DNA of 64,000 nucleotides from Demequina sp. TMPB413 (GTDB lineage Bacteria; Actinomycetota; Actinomycetes; Actinomycetales; Demequinaceae), in NCBI RefSeq assembly GCF_020447105.2, contig NZ_CP096184.1, forward strand, positions 2,852,001-2,916,000, read 5' to 3'. Shown piece by piece: positions 36,691-44,084 of the stretch (its first letter is position 1; each line of letters opens with the position of its first letter). The position numbers and the translations under genes are program-made. The notes beneath the pieces are model-generated. The model had not been told where the DNA came from. It ran no database searches and saw nothing but the letters and a program-made list of their open reading frames with translations.

Positions 36691-37341
36691 ATGAGGCAAG
36701 ACGGAAGGAATGGTTACGCGCGTGATTATCGGCGGGCCCCCATCGTCAGGCTGCTATCCGTGATCGGGATCGCAGTCCTTGTGTTGTCGGGTTGTTCCTC
36801 TGAGTCCCTGGCGAAGACGGAAGCGAAGCGGGACTTCGCCGACATGATCGACGGAATCATCCAGGAGGCCGAGGCGGGAGGTGCGGGTGACGAGCAGTTG
36901 GCAATTTTGCGCAACGCGCAGGCAGAGGGGGTCGTGTCAATCGAGGACGCCCGGGCCGCGGCGCGTGCCATGGTCCAGTGCGTCAAAGACGCGGGATCTG
37001 ACGCGTTCGTCGCAGATCAAACGATGGAATCCGGGGTGGTGCTGCCCGCCTACAACTACCTTGCAGACACACCCGAACAGGCAGCGATCGGCGACGCGTG
37101 CGACGCCAAAGAGGCGTTTTGGGTCAATGGGGCGTACCAAATGCAACCCAGTTCTCTGGCATTGAACGACGCCTATCTTGATCAGCAGGCTCCCGTGGTG
37201 CGGAGTTGCCTCGAAAGGGAGGGTTATGAGGTGGACGCGGATGTGAGTACGCATGACTTGTTGCGACGGGCGGCACAAGTGAAAGTCGATACACAGTCCG
37301 GAGTCGATTGCCTCGCGGAGGCGGGGATCGAGAGTTTCTAG
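36691..37341 (+). CDS. Cysteine-containing lipoprotein, paralogue A
   Basis: This 216-residue protein has a long basic n-region, a hydrophobic core and a lipobox ending LSGC (C35), so it should be anchored outside the membrane. The mature part shares a pattern with the next gene: AGGAGD-Q-AILR-AQAEG, EDAR-AAR, VQC, a CD--EA-W motif, QPSSLA, APVVRSCLE--GY and VDC-EAGI. It thus has four conserved cysteines besides the lipid-bearing one. No known domain is recognised. A GTG three bases upstream is an alternative start. Confidence 0.7.
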   Translation: MRQDGRNGYARDYRRAPIVRLLSVIGIAVLVLSGCSSESLAKTEAKRDFADMIDGIIQEAEAGGAGDEQLAILRNAQAEGVVSIEDARAAARAMVQCVKDAGSDAFVADQTMESGVVLPAYNYLADTPEQAAIGDACDAKEAFWVNGAYQMQPSSLALNDAYLDQQAPVVRSCLEREGYEVDADVSTHDLLRRAAQVKVDTQSGVDCLAEAGIESF

Positions 37342-37454
37342 CGAGCGGCGGCGCTCGGGGGTATTCATGGCAGGGGTTGGCACGGATTGCTTTGGCGGCG
37401 TGGTTGGCGGGGTGGGGTGCGAAGTGGGCAGTCGTGATGAAGCGGGGAGAAGTG

Positions 37455-38072
37455 ATGAAGCGAAGGTCGCGGAGGTCTGGTGTGAGCCTCGCAGCGGTGG
37501 TGGGAGCGTCTGCGTTGCTTGCTGGTTGCACCGCCGATGCCGGAGCTCAGGGCGATTCGGCTGCCTTCGCCGACCAAGTAGCGGCCATCATCGAGCAGGC
37601 CGAAGCAGGCGGCGCGGGCGACGCGCAGATGGCGATCTTGAGGCACGCGCAGGCCGAAGGTGAGCTCTCCCTTGAGGATGCGCGTACGGCGGCGCGCGCC
37701 GCCGTCCAGTGCATGACGGAGGCGGGAGTTCTGGCGGGATATGGTGAAAGTGCGTCGAGGTCGGGGTTGGTCGTTCCGGAGTGGTCGGCGGAAGCGGCCA
37801 TGGGTGACGAAGAATTGGACCTCGCGATTCGGGTATGCGATGAGCAGGAGGCTTCGTGGGTGAACCAGCTCTACCAGACGCAACCCTCCTCCCTGGCCTT
37901 CACCGAGGAAAGCATCGAGCAGACGGCTCCATTGGTGCGGAGTTGCCTGGAGAGCAACGGCTACCCCACCGATCCGAGTGCGAGTCCTGCAGATGTGATC
38001 GCTCAGGCGCTCGAAGTGGACAGCGATACCGGTAGCGCTGTTGACTGCATCACAGAGGCAGGTATCTGGTGA
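37455..38072 (+). CDS. Cysteine-containing lipoprotein, paralogue B
   Basis: A 205-residue lipoprotein: basic MKRRSRRSG, hydrophobic core, lipobox LLAGC (C25). The start at 37455 follows GGGGAG at 6-nt spacing; an in-frame ATG six codons upstream is possible. It is a tandem paralogue of the preceding gene, keeping all four cysteine motifs (VQC, VCDEQEASW, VRSCLESNGY, VDCITEAGI) and the QPSSLAF block, but otherwise diverged. Two such lipoproteins before an exporter could be immunity or substrate-binding proteins; this is inference. Confidence 0.7.
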   Translation: MKRRSRRSGVSLAAVVGASALLAGCTADAGAQGDSAAFADQVAAIIEQAEAGGAGDAQMAILRHAQAEGELSLEDARTAARAAVQCMTEAGVLAGYGESASRSGLVVPEWSAEAAMGDEELDLAIRVCDEQEASWVNQLYQTQPSSLAFTEESIEQTAPLVRSCLESNGYPTDPSASPADVIAQALEVDSDTGSAVDCITEAGIW

Positions 38073-38133
38073 GAGTGGACCGTGATGCGTGCGTTGCGTT
38101 GTCGCGCAACGTCGCCCGAGACGAGGGTGACAC

Positions 38134-39156
38134 GTGAAGGCAGGTAGGCGTGGGGGCACCAGCACGGCGATGGGATTGGCTGTGCTCTTGGCGGTTCCGT
38201 TGGTCGCGGGTGGGGCGTTGGCTGTCTTCGCGCTACAGAAGTCGCCCCTGGAGTCATCCGCGGGCGTCGGTCCGGTGATCGGAACCATCGGGTCAGCGGA
38301 GAGGGACGATCGCGTCAACGTGAACGTCACCGTGGTCGATGCAGAGGCCTTCGTGGTGACGACGCAGACGGCGGGTGTCGTCACCGCTCTTGGCCTCCAA
38401 CCCGGCGTAGCCCTGGTCGACGGAGCGGAGGCGCTCGAAGTCGACGGGCTGCCGGTCACCGCGTACGTGGCGCCCGCACCGCTGTACCGCCCCATCACGC
38501 GAGGGATGGTGGGGAAAGATGTCGAGACCGCGCAGGGGCTTCTCGTGAAACTCGGGTACCTCGACGTCGCCGACGGAAGGGCCGGAGCGCGGACTGCCAA
38601 GGCCATCGCCGCGTTTAACAAGGATCATGGGCGCAAGGCAAGCGGGGAAGTGCTGGGCGCCGACAGCCTGCTGTGGGTTCCCGCGGACAGCGGGCCCCCG
38701 CTTGAGGTCCGCATCCGCGTCGGCACCACGCTGGCAACCGGGGACGAGATTTACACCACATCGACCGGGCATGACACGGTCTACGTCGAGACTGAGGCGA
38801 CCGACTCGGACCGGGTTCTCACCGTCGGCGAGACATCTGTGACGCTCCCTGCCGGGGCCACCAGCGTGACCGATCCGGGGGACATCGAGGCGATCGTCCT
38901 GGCCCTGAACGACCTCACGTCGCGTAACGTGTACCTCGCCCTGAGCACGCCGCGCCTCGTCGGCACCGTTCCGGCCAGCGCGTTGGTGACGGATCCCACG
39001 GGAGCCACATGCTTCTTCGCGGACACGACGAGCCCCGGCACGACGATCGAGACGACGGACGGGAGCTTCGGCATCGTCGACGTCGACCCCGCCCTCGTGG
39101 GCACAAAGGTGCTGATCAATCCACGCGACGTCCGAGAGGACCTCGCGTGCGGCTGA
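38134..39156 (+). CDS. Membrane-fusion-like protein with peptidoglycan-binding domain
   Basis: The 340-residue protein has an N-terminal membrane anchor (residues about 12-34), an HlyD/MacA-like beta region, and a PG_binding_1 domain at about 119-166 (PITRGMVGKDVETAQGLL, then LGYLDVADGRAGARTAKAI). Further beta-barrel-like segments end in VLINPRDV. In Gram-positive bacteria such proteins sit with MacB-type ABC transporters and probably connect the transporter to the cell wall. A GAGG precedes the GTG at 38134. The gene overlaps the ATPase gene by 10 nt. Confidence 0.8.
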   Translation: MKAGRRGGTSTAMGLAVLLAVPLVAGGALAVFALQKSPLESSAGVGPVIGTIGSAERDDRVNVNVTVVDAEAFVVTTQTAGVVTALGLQPGVALVDGAEALEVDGLPVTAYVAPAPLYRPITRGMVGKDVETAQGLLVKLGYLDVADGRAGARTAKAIAAFNKDHGRKASGEVLGADSLLWVPADSGPPLEVRIRVGTTLATGDEIYTTSTGHDTVYVETEATDSDRVLTVGETSVTLPAGATSVTDPGDIEAIVLALNDLTSRNVYLALSTPRLVGTVPASALVTDPTGATCFFADTTSPGTTIETTDGSFGIVDVDPALVGTKVLINPRDVREDLACG

Positions 39157-39812
39157 TTATCAGGGATCTCACCTTCCGGTACCCGGGTGGCGACCACGAT
39201 GTTCTCTCCGGTCTTGAGTGTGACATTCCTACGGGGACGACCGCTGCCATCGTGGGCCCGTCTGGCTCGGGTAAGACGACGCTCATTTCCGTCCTCGGGG
39301 GACTCCTCCCCACGCAAGGGGGCACCATCCGCTGCGTCGATTCAACCGGCGGTTCGCACTCGATGTCAGATGTCTCGACATGGGTTCTCCAGACGGTCTC
39401 GCTCCTGCCGGAACGCACTGTCCTCGACAACGTCTGCCTCGGTGCCTATCTGGATGGAGCGTCGACGAGCGAGGCCAGGATTCGGGCACGTGCCGCCCTT
39501 GATGACATGGGCCTAGCGGAACGCGAGGATGAGACCGCGCGTGTGCTTTCGGGCGGCGAGGCGCAGCGTGTTGCCATCGCGCGGGCGCTCGCCTCTGATC
39601 GTCCCGTGTTGTTCGCCGATGAGCCGTCCGGTCAACTTGACGCCGAGACCACGTCTCGAGTTATGGACGCGATGCTCTCCAAGGCCCGCCGCACCGTCGT
39701 CCTCGTCACCCACGACGAGGAGGCGGCGTCCCGATGCGACACGATCCTGCGTTTGAAAGGCGGGCGGCTTACGCCCGAGCGCGGGGGTCCGCGGGCGGCG
39801 GCGCCCGCATGA
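39147..39812 (+). CDS. ABC transporter ATP-binding protein, MacB/LolD type
   Basis: A 221-residue nucleotide-binding subunit with Walker A GPSGSGKTT (residues 37-45), Q-loop Gln near 82, signature LSGGEAQ (134-140), Walker B VLFADEPSGQLD (154-165) and H-loop VTHDEEA (H189). All catalytic residues are present. The type is the MacB/LolD/FtsE class, which drives mechanotransmission rather than classical import. The GTG at 39147 lies inside the end of the preceding gene, so translation is coupled. The stop overlaps the permease ATG (ATGA). Confidence 0.9.
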   Translation: MRLIIRDLTFRYPGGDHDVLSGLECDIPTGTTAAIVGPSGSGKTTLISVLGGLLPTQGGTIRCVDSTGGSHSMSDVSTWVLQTVSLLPERTVLDNVCLGAYLDGASTSEARIRARAALDDMGLAEREDETARVLSGGEAQRVAIARALASDRPVLFADEPSGQLDAETTSRVMDAMLSKARRTVVLVTHDEEAASRCDTILRLKGGRLTPERGGPRAAAPA

Positions 39813-40930
39813 GCAAGCGGCGCGCCTGGCCCATGATGCTGTCGGTCAGGGAAGCCCGGGCGAACGCTCGCGCTGGCCGTTGGCTCTCTCTCGGGATCAT
39901 TGCGTCGTCGGCTTGGCTCGCCGGGGGCGTCGGCATTGCCAACGCCCTTGATGTGCAACAGCTAGTGACCGCGGAGCGTTCCTGGATCGACGCCGGCGGG
40001 TACACCTTCATGGTCGAGCCCTCGTCGTCAAACGACGGCCCCACGCGTCTCGACTCCTCGATCTGCGACGCCCTCTCGAGCACCGACGGAGTCGATGGCT
40101 CCTTCGCGATCGCCGCGACGAACTCGACGCTGGAGCCTGCGTCCGCCCCAGGGACGGCGGCGACGGCGTTCGCGGTCTCGCCGGGGGTCTACGAGTTCTT
40201 GCGTGCGAGACCTGTGGATGGCACCTCGGTGATCCTCACGCAAGGAGTGAATGACCTCACGGGCTTGGTGGATGGAGAAGTTTCCCTCCTGACGGCCAAG
40301 CCCTTCGACGACTCAACCGTGCCCGAACGGGCCTTCGCGACAGTCCTGACCGCCGACACCGCGAAGCTGAGTGAGCAGCATCAGGGCGTGTACCTGATCC
40401 CTGGGCTCCTGCCAGGCGGCGCCGATGCGTGCTATGTCCGGACGGATGCGGCTCACGCCCAAACAGTCGAGCAGTATCTCGCCGCCGCCCTGGGGCAGGG
40501 GGGAAATCCCGCGATTGTCCGACCGCGGCTCTCCGCGAATACCTACGGCGTCGACTTTTCCACCGCTTACCAGGATCGCGTCCTGCAGTGGTCATGGTTT
40601 GCCGGCGGGCTCGTCTTGGCTGCGATCTGGGCGATCATTCAATGGACGAGACGCACGCGAATGGCGGTCTACGCTACCTTCGGTGCCCCGCCTCGAGCCC
40701 GTCTGGTGATGCAGTTCACGGAATGGCTCATCCTGGGTGGAATAGGAGTCTCGTGGGGATGGGGGATCGGCATGGCATTCTCCTTGGCCCTCGGCGCGGA
40801 ACCGGCAATCGCCATCGGTCAGGTGTCGGGCCAGATTCTCGCGCTCTGGTTCGTGACGGCCCTGGGGGCCCTGGGCGTCGGCCTCCTCCCCGTCGGAACC
40901 TTGCTCGACGCACTTAAGGACCGCAGTTGA
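39809..40930 (+). CDS. ABC transporter permease, FtsX/MacB-like
   Basis: The 373-residue membrane protein has one helix at about 25-46, a large extracytoplasmic domain (about 47-265), then three helices at the C-terminus (about 268-290, 313-335, 345-365). This is the type VII (MacB/FtsX) topology. It is preceded by its ATPase (4-nt overlap) and a peptidoglycan-binding adaptor. Similarity to FtsX is in layout rather than clear sequence motifs. It is the last gene of the cassette; a 24-bp direct repeat follows 52 nt after the stop. Confidence 0.75.
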   Translation: MSKRRAWPMMLSVREARANARAGRWLSLGIIASSAWLAGGVGIANALDVQQLVTAERSWIDAGGYTFMVEPSSSNDGPTRLDSSICDALSSTDGVDGSFAIAATNSTLEPASAPGTAATAFAVSPGVYEFLRARPVDGTSVILTQGVNDLTGLVDGEVSLLTAKPFDDSTVPERAFATVLTADTAKLSEQHQGVYLIPGLLPGGADACYVRTDAAHAQTVEQYLAAALGQGGNPAIVRPRLSANTYGVDFSTAYQDRVLQWSWFAGGLVLAAIWAIIQWTRRTRMAVYATFGAPPRARLVMQFTEWLILGGIGVSWGWGIGMAFSLALGAEPAIAIGQVSGQILALWFVTALGALGVGLLPVGTLLDALKDRS

Positions 40931-40982
40931 CCCGCGAGGGGGTCCAGGAGCCCACCAGGTGTTCGCACACACGGTGGCTCAG

Positions 40983-41006
40983 GAAGTACGAGCGCCTGAG
41001 GCGCTA
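40983..41006 (+). repeat. 24-bp direct repeat, right copy
   Basis: This copy matches 35917-35940 at 23 of 24 bases and reads as the tail KYERLRR followed by TAG. It ends inside the GCTAGC target of the IS481 remnant. Confidence 0.85.
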
Positions 41007-41008
41007 GC

Positions 41009-41067
41009 TGTAGTGCTCAGGCAGGTTGCTTAATCGGGTGATGGGTGGGACCTTGCCGATGGCGGAG
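41009..41067 (-). mobile_element. IS481 remnant: 59 bp of one end
   Basis: The stretch is identical to 33317-33375 (the transposase 3' end and terminal repeat of the complete IS481) at 58 of 59 bases, in the same orientation. It is flanked on the left by GCTAGC, another NCTAGN target. It is cut off at 41068 by IS3 copy B and no matching remainder is seen on the far side. Confidence 0.9.
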
Positions 41068-41137
41068 GGGGCTGGTGCAGTGATTGGTGACAACTGACTT
41101 CTGGGATCCGGGCGGGTCCTGGTGGAAGGATGTTGTC

Positions 41138-41437
41138 ATGTCTAGAGCTTTTCCTGAGGAGTTTCGCCGTGGCGTGGTCGCGGTCGCGCGGCGCCGTGAG
41201 GCGCCGCAGAAACAGATCGCCGAGGACTTCGGGATCTCTCACGCGACGTTGTCGAACTGGTTGCGTCAAGCCGATGTCGAAGACGGTGAGAAGCCAGGGG
41301 TGACCCGTGAGCAGTCTGAGGAGTTGCGTGAGTTGCGGCGCCGCAATCGTCTGCTCGAGCAAGAGAATGAGGTGTTGCGTCGTGCGGCAGCGTACTTGTC
41401 GCAGGCCAACCTCAGGCTCGGTGGCCACCCAAAATGA
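41138..41437 (+). CDS. IS3-family transposase, orfA (copy B)
   Basis: A 99-residue DNA-binding protein: helix-turn-helix EFRRGVVAVARRREAPQKQI with FGISHATLSNWLRQ (residues about 9-44) and a coiled-coil helix (EELRELRRRNRLLEQENEVL, then RRAAAYLSQ, about 61-90). The stop overlaps the orfB ATG by 4 nt. The ATG at 41138 is preferred; a frame extension upstream would enter the terminal repeat. Confidence 0.9.
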   Translation: MSRAFPEEFRRGVVAVARRREAPQKQIAEDFGISHATLSNWLRQADVEDGEKPGVTREQSEELRELRRRNRLLEQENEVLRRAAAYLSQANLRLGGHPK

Positions 41438-42309
41438 TCTACCCGCTCGTCCGCGAGTTGGCCGTCGACGGCGTGCCCGTCACGGTGACGTGCCGGGTGC
41501 TCAAGATCGCACGTCAACCGTACTACCGGTGGCTCAGTGACCCGGTGACAGCGCTGGAGTGGGTGCAGGCGCATCGGATGAATGCGCTCGTTGATGCTCA
41601 CCGCGAGGACCCAGAGTTTGGTTACCGGTTCCTTGGCGACGAGGCCAAGGTCGCGGGCTGGCCCATGGCGCGCAGAACCGCGTGGTCACTGTCCGCTCAG
41701 GCGGGCCTGGTGTCAGCCACACAGCGACGCAAACGGGGCAAGGCCACCAAGGCCGGCCCGCCCGTGTTCGACGACTTCGTGAGGCGCATCTTCAGGGCCG
41801 ACCGCCCGAACCAGGTGTGGCTCACGGACATCACGGAACACCAAACGGGTGAAGGCAAGCTCTACCTCTGTGCGGTCAAGGACGTGTTCTCAGGCCGCAT
41901 CGTGGGCTACTCGATCGGTGACCGCATGCCAGCCCAGTTGGCCGTGAGCGCCCTGAACAACGCCGTCGCTTCCCGCGGCGACGTCACCGGATGCGTCCTG
42001 CATGCCGACCGTGGATCCCAATTCAGGTCCCGGAAGATGGGCCACGCACTGAACCGTCACCACATGGTCGGATCCATGGGTCGCGTCGGCGCTGCCGGGG
42101 ATAACGCCGCAATGGAATCGTTCTTCAGCCTGCTCCAAAAGAACGTGCTGAACAGGCAACGGTGGGACACCCGCCAAGAGCTCCGCATCGCGATCGTGAC
42201 CTGGATCGAACGGACCTACCACCGGCGCCGCCGCCAAGACCGGCTCGGACGCTTGACCCCCATCGAGTACGAGACCATCATGAACACACCACTGGCCCTC
42301 GCGGCCTAA
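41434..42309 (+). CDS. IS3-family transposase, orfB (copy B)
   Basis: The 291-residue DDE integrase-type protein has the HTH_21-like region (EDPEFGYRFLGDEAKVAG) and catalytic stretches QVWLTDITEHQ (first Asp), CVLHADRGSQFRS (second Asp) and AAGDNAAMESFFSLLQKN (Glu). It is complete. It differs strongly from copy A orfB, so the two insertions come from separate acquisitions. Confidence 0.92.
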   Translation: MIYPLVRELAVDGVPVTVTCRVLKIARQPYYRWLSDPVTALEWVQAHRMNALVDAHREDPEFGYRFLGDEAKVAGWPMARRTAWSLSAQAGLVSATQRRKRGKATKAGPPVFDDFVRRIFRADRPNQVWLTDITEHQTGEGKLYLCAVKDVFSGRIVGYSIGDRMPAQLAVSALNNAVASRGDVTGCVLHADRGSQFRSRKMGHALNRHHMVGSMGRVGAAGDNAAMESFFSLLQKNVLNRQRWDTRQELRIAIVTWIERTYHRRRRQDRLGRLTPIEYETIMNTPLALAA

Positions 42310-42357
42310 ACCGAACTGTCACCAGTTCCTGCACCAGCCCCACGGATCGGCGCAGCC

Positions 42358-43317
42358 CTAGAGCGGCTCGGTGACCGGCTGCTCACTCGCGCGAACGGCC
42401 GCGGCCTTGCGGCGCGACAGAGGGCGCACCCGCCACGCGTCCACCGAGAACACCACGAGCGCCACCCACACGATTCCGAAACCAATCCACCGGCCGGTAG
42501 GCATCGGCTCGTGGAAGTGCCACACCGCGAGTGCAAAAGTCATCGTGGGAGCGATGTACTGAAGCATGCCGGTGATGGCGAGCGGAAGCCTGCGCGCACC
42601 CGCAGCGAACACCAGCAGCGCGCCTGCGGTCCACGTACCGGTGCCGACCATCATGACGTCGTGCCACCACCCGAGGCCCTCGGCGCCGCGCGCGAGGAAG
42701 GTCGCGTCGCCTTGCGCGCCCACCATCCACAGCACACCAAGCGCGACGGGCGCAATCACGGCGGTTTCGACCGTCAGACCGCTCAGCGCATCGACGCGAT
42801 CGCCCACACCCTTCTTGATGAGCGAGTACAGCGCGAAGGAGCAGGCGAGCACGAGCGAAATCCATGGCAGCTCGCCCATCTCGACGGCAATGACTGTCAC
42901 CGCGACGGCGCCCAGGCCGATGGCGACTACCTGCAAGCGACGAAGGCGCTCGCGCAACAAGAAGACGCTCAGTCCCACCGTGAGCAGCGGGTTGATGTAG
43001 TAGCCGAGGGAGGTCGACGCGACGCGGTCGGTCACCACGGCGTAGACCATGACGCCCCAGTTGATCGCGATCAGCACCGACGCGGCGGACAGTCGCCACA
43101 GCGTCGGCCGATGTTGCGCAACCACCCGAAGGCGCCGCCACGCCCCCAGCGCGGCGAGGATCGCGATGCACACCAGCAAGGAGGACAACGCGCGCCACGC
43201 GACAATCTCGAACGCGCCCGCGGGCTTGAGCGCCGCCATCAGGATGGGAAACAGGCCCCACACCACGTACGCGCTCGCGCCGTAGGCGAGGCCGCGGCGG
43301 TCAAGGGCTTCTGTCAT
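42358..43317 (-). CDS. rarD: RarD protein, EamA/DMT-family transporter
   Basis: A 319-residue protein with ten hydrophobic helices arranged as two EamA repeats. RarD-type stretches are RRGLAYGASAYVVWGLFPI at the start and SLGYYINPLLTVGLSVFLLRERL (about residues 105-127). RarD proteins are linked to chloramphenicol sensitivity in Gram-negatives; the natural substrate is not established. The stop lies 17 nt from the end of IS3 copy B, so this gene marks the right edge of the island and is intact. Confidence 0.88.
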   Translation of the reverse strand: MTEALDRRGLAYGASAYVVWGLFPILMAALKPAGAFEIVAWRALSSLLVCIAILAALGAWRRLRVVAQHRPTLWRLSAASVLIAINWGVMVYAVVTDRVASTSLGYYINPLLTVGLSVFLLRERLRRLQVVAIGLGAVAVTVIAVEMGELPWISLVLACSFALYSLIKKGVGDRVDALSGLTVETAVIAPVALGVLWMVGAQGDATFLARGAEGLGWWHDVMMVGTGTWTAGALLVFAAGARRLPLAITGMLQYIAPTMTFALAVWHFHEPMPTGRWIGFGIVWVALVVFSVDAWRVRPLSRRKAAAVRASEQPVTEPL

Positions 43318-43401
43318 GGCGCCAGTCTGGCACCGCTCAGGGAGTCCGCGATGCGCTGCACTGGCCCCACGTGATGGGGTCCAGACGCTGGCGACCGCGC
43401 G

Positions 43402-44025
43402 CTAGAGCGCGCGACGCATGATGACGCGCGGCTTGCCCCCACCCACCGACGAGGTGTCGGAGGCCCACGTGAAGCCGTGCCGCTCGAACAGGGCCCGCGT
43501 GCCGATGTAGGCCGAGGCGACGTCGATCTTGTCGCCCGCGTTGTCCGCGGGGTAGCCCTCGACGATGTTCGCGCCATGAGACCGCGCGAACTCCACGGCA
43601 CCTTCGAGGAGGTGTCCGGCGAGGCCGCGCCGCCGCCAACCCGCCCGGACCACGAAGCACACCACAGACCACACGGGTTGCTCGTCAACATGAGGGATCA
43701 CGCGCGACTTCGCGAGCCTGGCGTACGACTCCCTGGGCGAGACCGAACACCACCCCACCACCTCGCCGTCGACATAGGCGAGCACCCCCGGCGGGACGCT
43801 GGCGGCGCACAGTTCCTTCGACACCGCCACCTGAGCCTGCGCAAACGCGGCACGGTCGCCCTTCAGCCCCTTGAGCCGCGGGTCAGACTGACTCACGCGC
43901 ATCGCGAGGCACCAGCAGCTGGGAGTGTCCAGATCCTTGGGGCCGAGAATCACGCGCAGGTCATCCCACCGCTCGGCCGTCGCCGGCCGAATCTCCACCT
44001 GCTTCGCATCCACGTCTGCCGCCAT
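43402..44025 (-). CDS. GNAT-family N-acetyltransferase
   Basis: A 207-residue protein with the GNAT acetyl-CoA signature VCFVVRAGWRRRGLAGHLLEGAVEFARSHGA (about residues 121-151), preceded by GWCSVSPRESYARL. An N-terminal Cys-Trp-Cys stretch (DTPSCWCLAM) is characteristic of a subgroup of uncharacterised GNATs. The substrate is unknown. The start is supported by a TAGCGT box 7 nt upstream. Confidence 0.85.
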   Translation of the reverse strand: MAADVDAKQVEIRPATAERWDDLRVILGPKDLDTPSCWCLAMRVSQSDPRLKGLKGDRAAFAQAQVAVSKELCAASVPPGVLAYVDGEVVGWCSVSPRESYARLAKSRVIPHVDEQPVWSVVCFVVRAGWRRRGLAGHLLEGAVEFARSHGANIVEGYPADNAGDKIDVASAYIGTRALFERHGFTWASDTSSVGGGKPRVIMRRAL

Positions 44026-44032
44026 ACGTCAG

Positions 44033-44038
44033 ACGCTA
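44033..44038 (-). promoter_or_regulatory. Leaderless -10 box for the GNAT gene
   Basis: Read on the minus strand, TAGCGT precedes the ATG (44025-44023) by 7 nt. Confidence 0.5.
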
Positions 44039-44048
44039 GCCGCGACCC

Positions 44049-44082
44049 CCGACACGGGCCGGGAAGCCAGCCCCGGCGTCGG
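44049..44082 (-). terminator. Stem-loop after the GH81 gene
   Basis: On the minus strand, just after the GH81 stop, CCGAC and GCCGGG pair with CCCGGC and GTCGG (5-bp outer and 6-bp inner stems with a small bulge, 8-nt loop). There is no U-run, as is common for actinobacterial terminators. It ends the glucan operon. Confidence 0.4.
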
Positions 44083-44084
44083 CG

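Larger units (their letters stand above)
41068..42341 (+). mobile_element. IS3-family insertion sequence (copy B, different group)
   Basis: The ends GGGGCTGGTGCAG (41068-41080) and the complementary CTGCACCAGCCCC (42329-42341) form a 13-bp perfect inverted repeat; inside it the arms pair again around TGGTGACA. The 1274-bp element carries orfA and orfB and is unrelated to copy A at the ends. No target duplication is seen (GAG left, ACG right), which fits a deletion or recombination next to the element. Confidence 0.85.

Noticed and set aside
33317..42341. Integrative conjugative element or prophage
   Set aside because: No integrase, excisionase, relaxase or phage genes, and no tRNA gene at the border. 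Only IS transposases are present.
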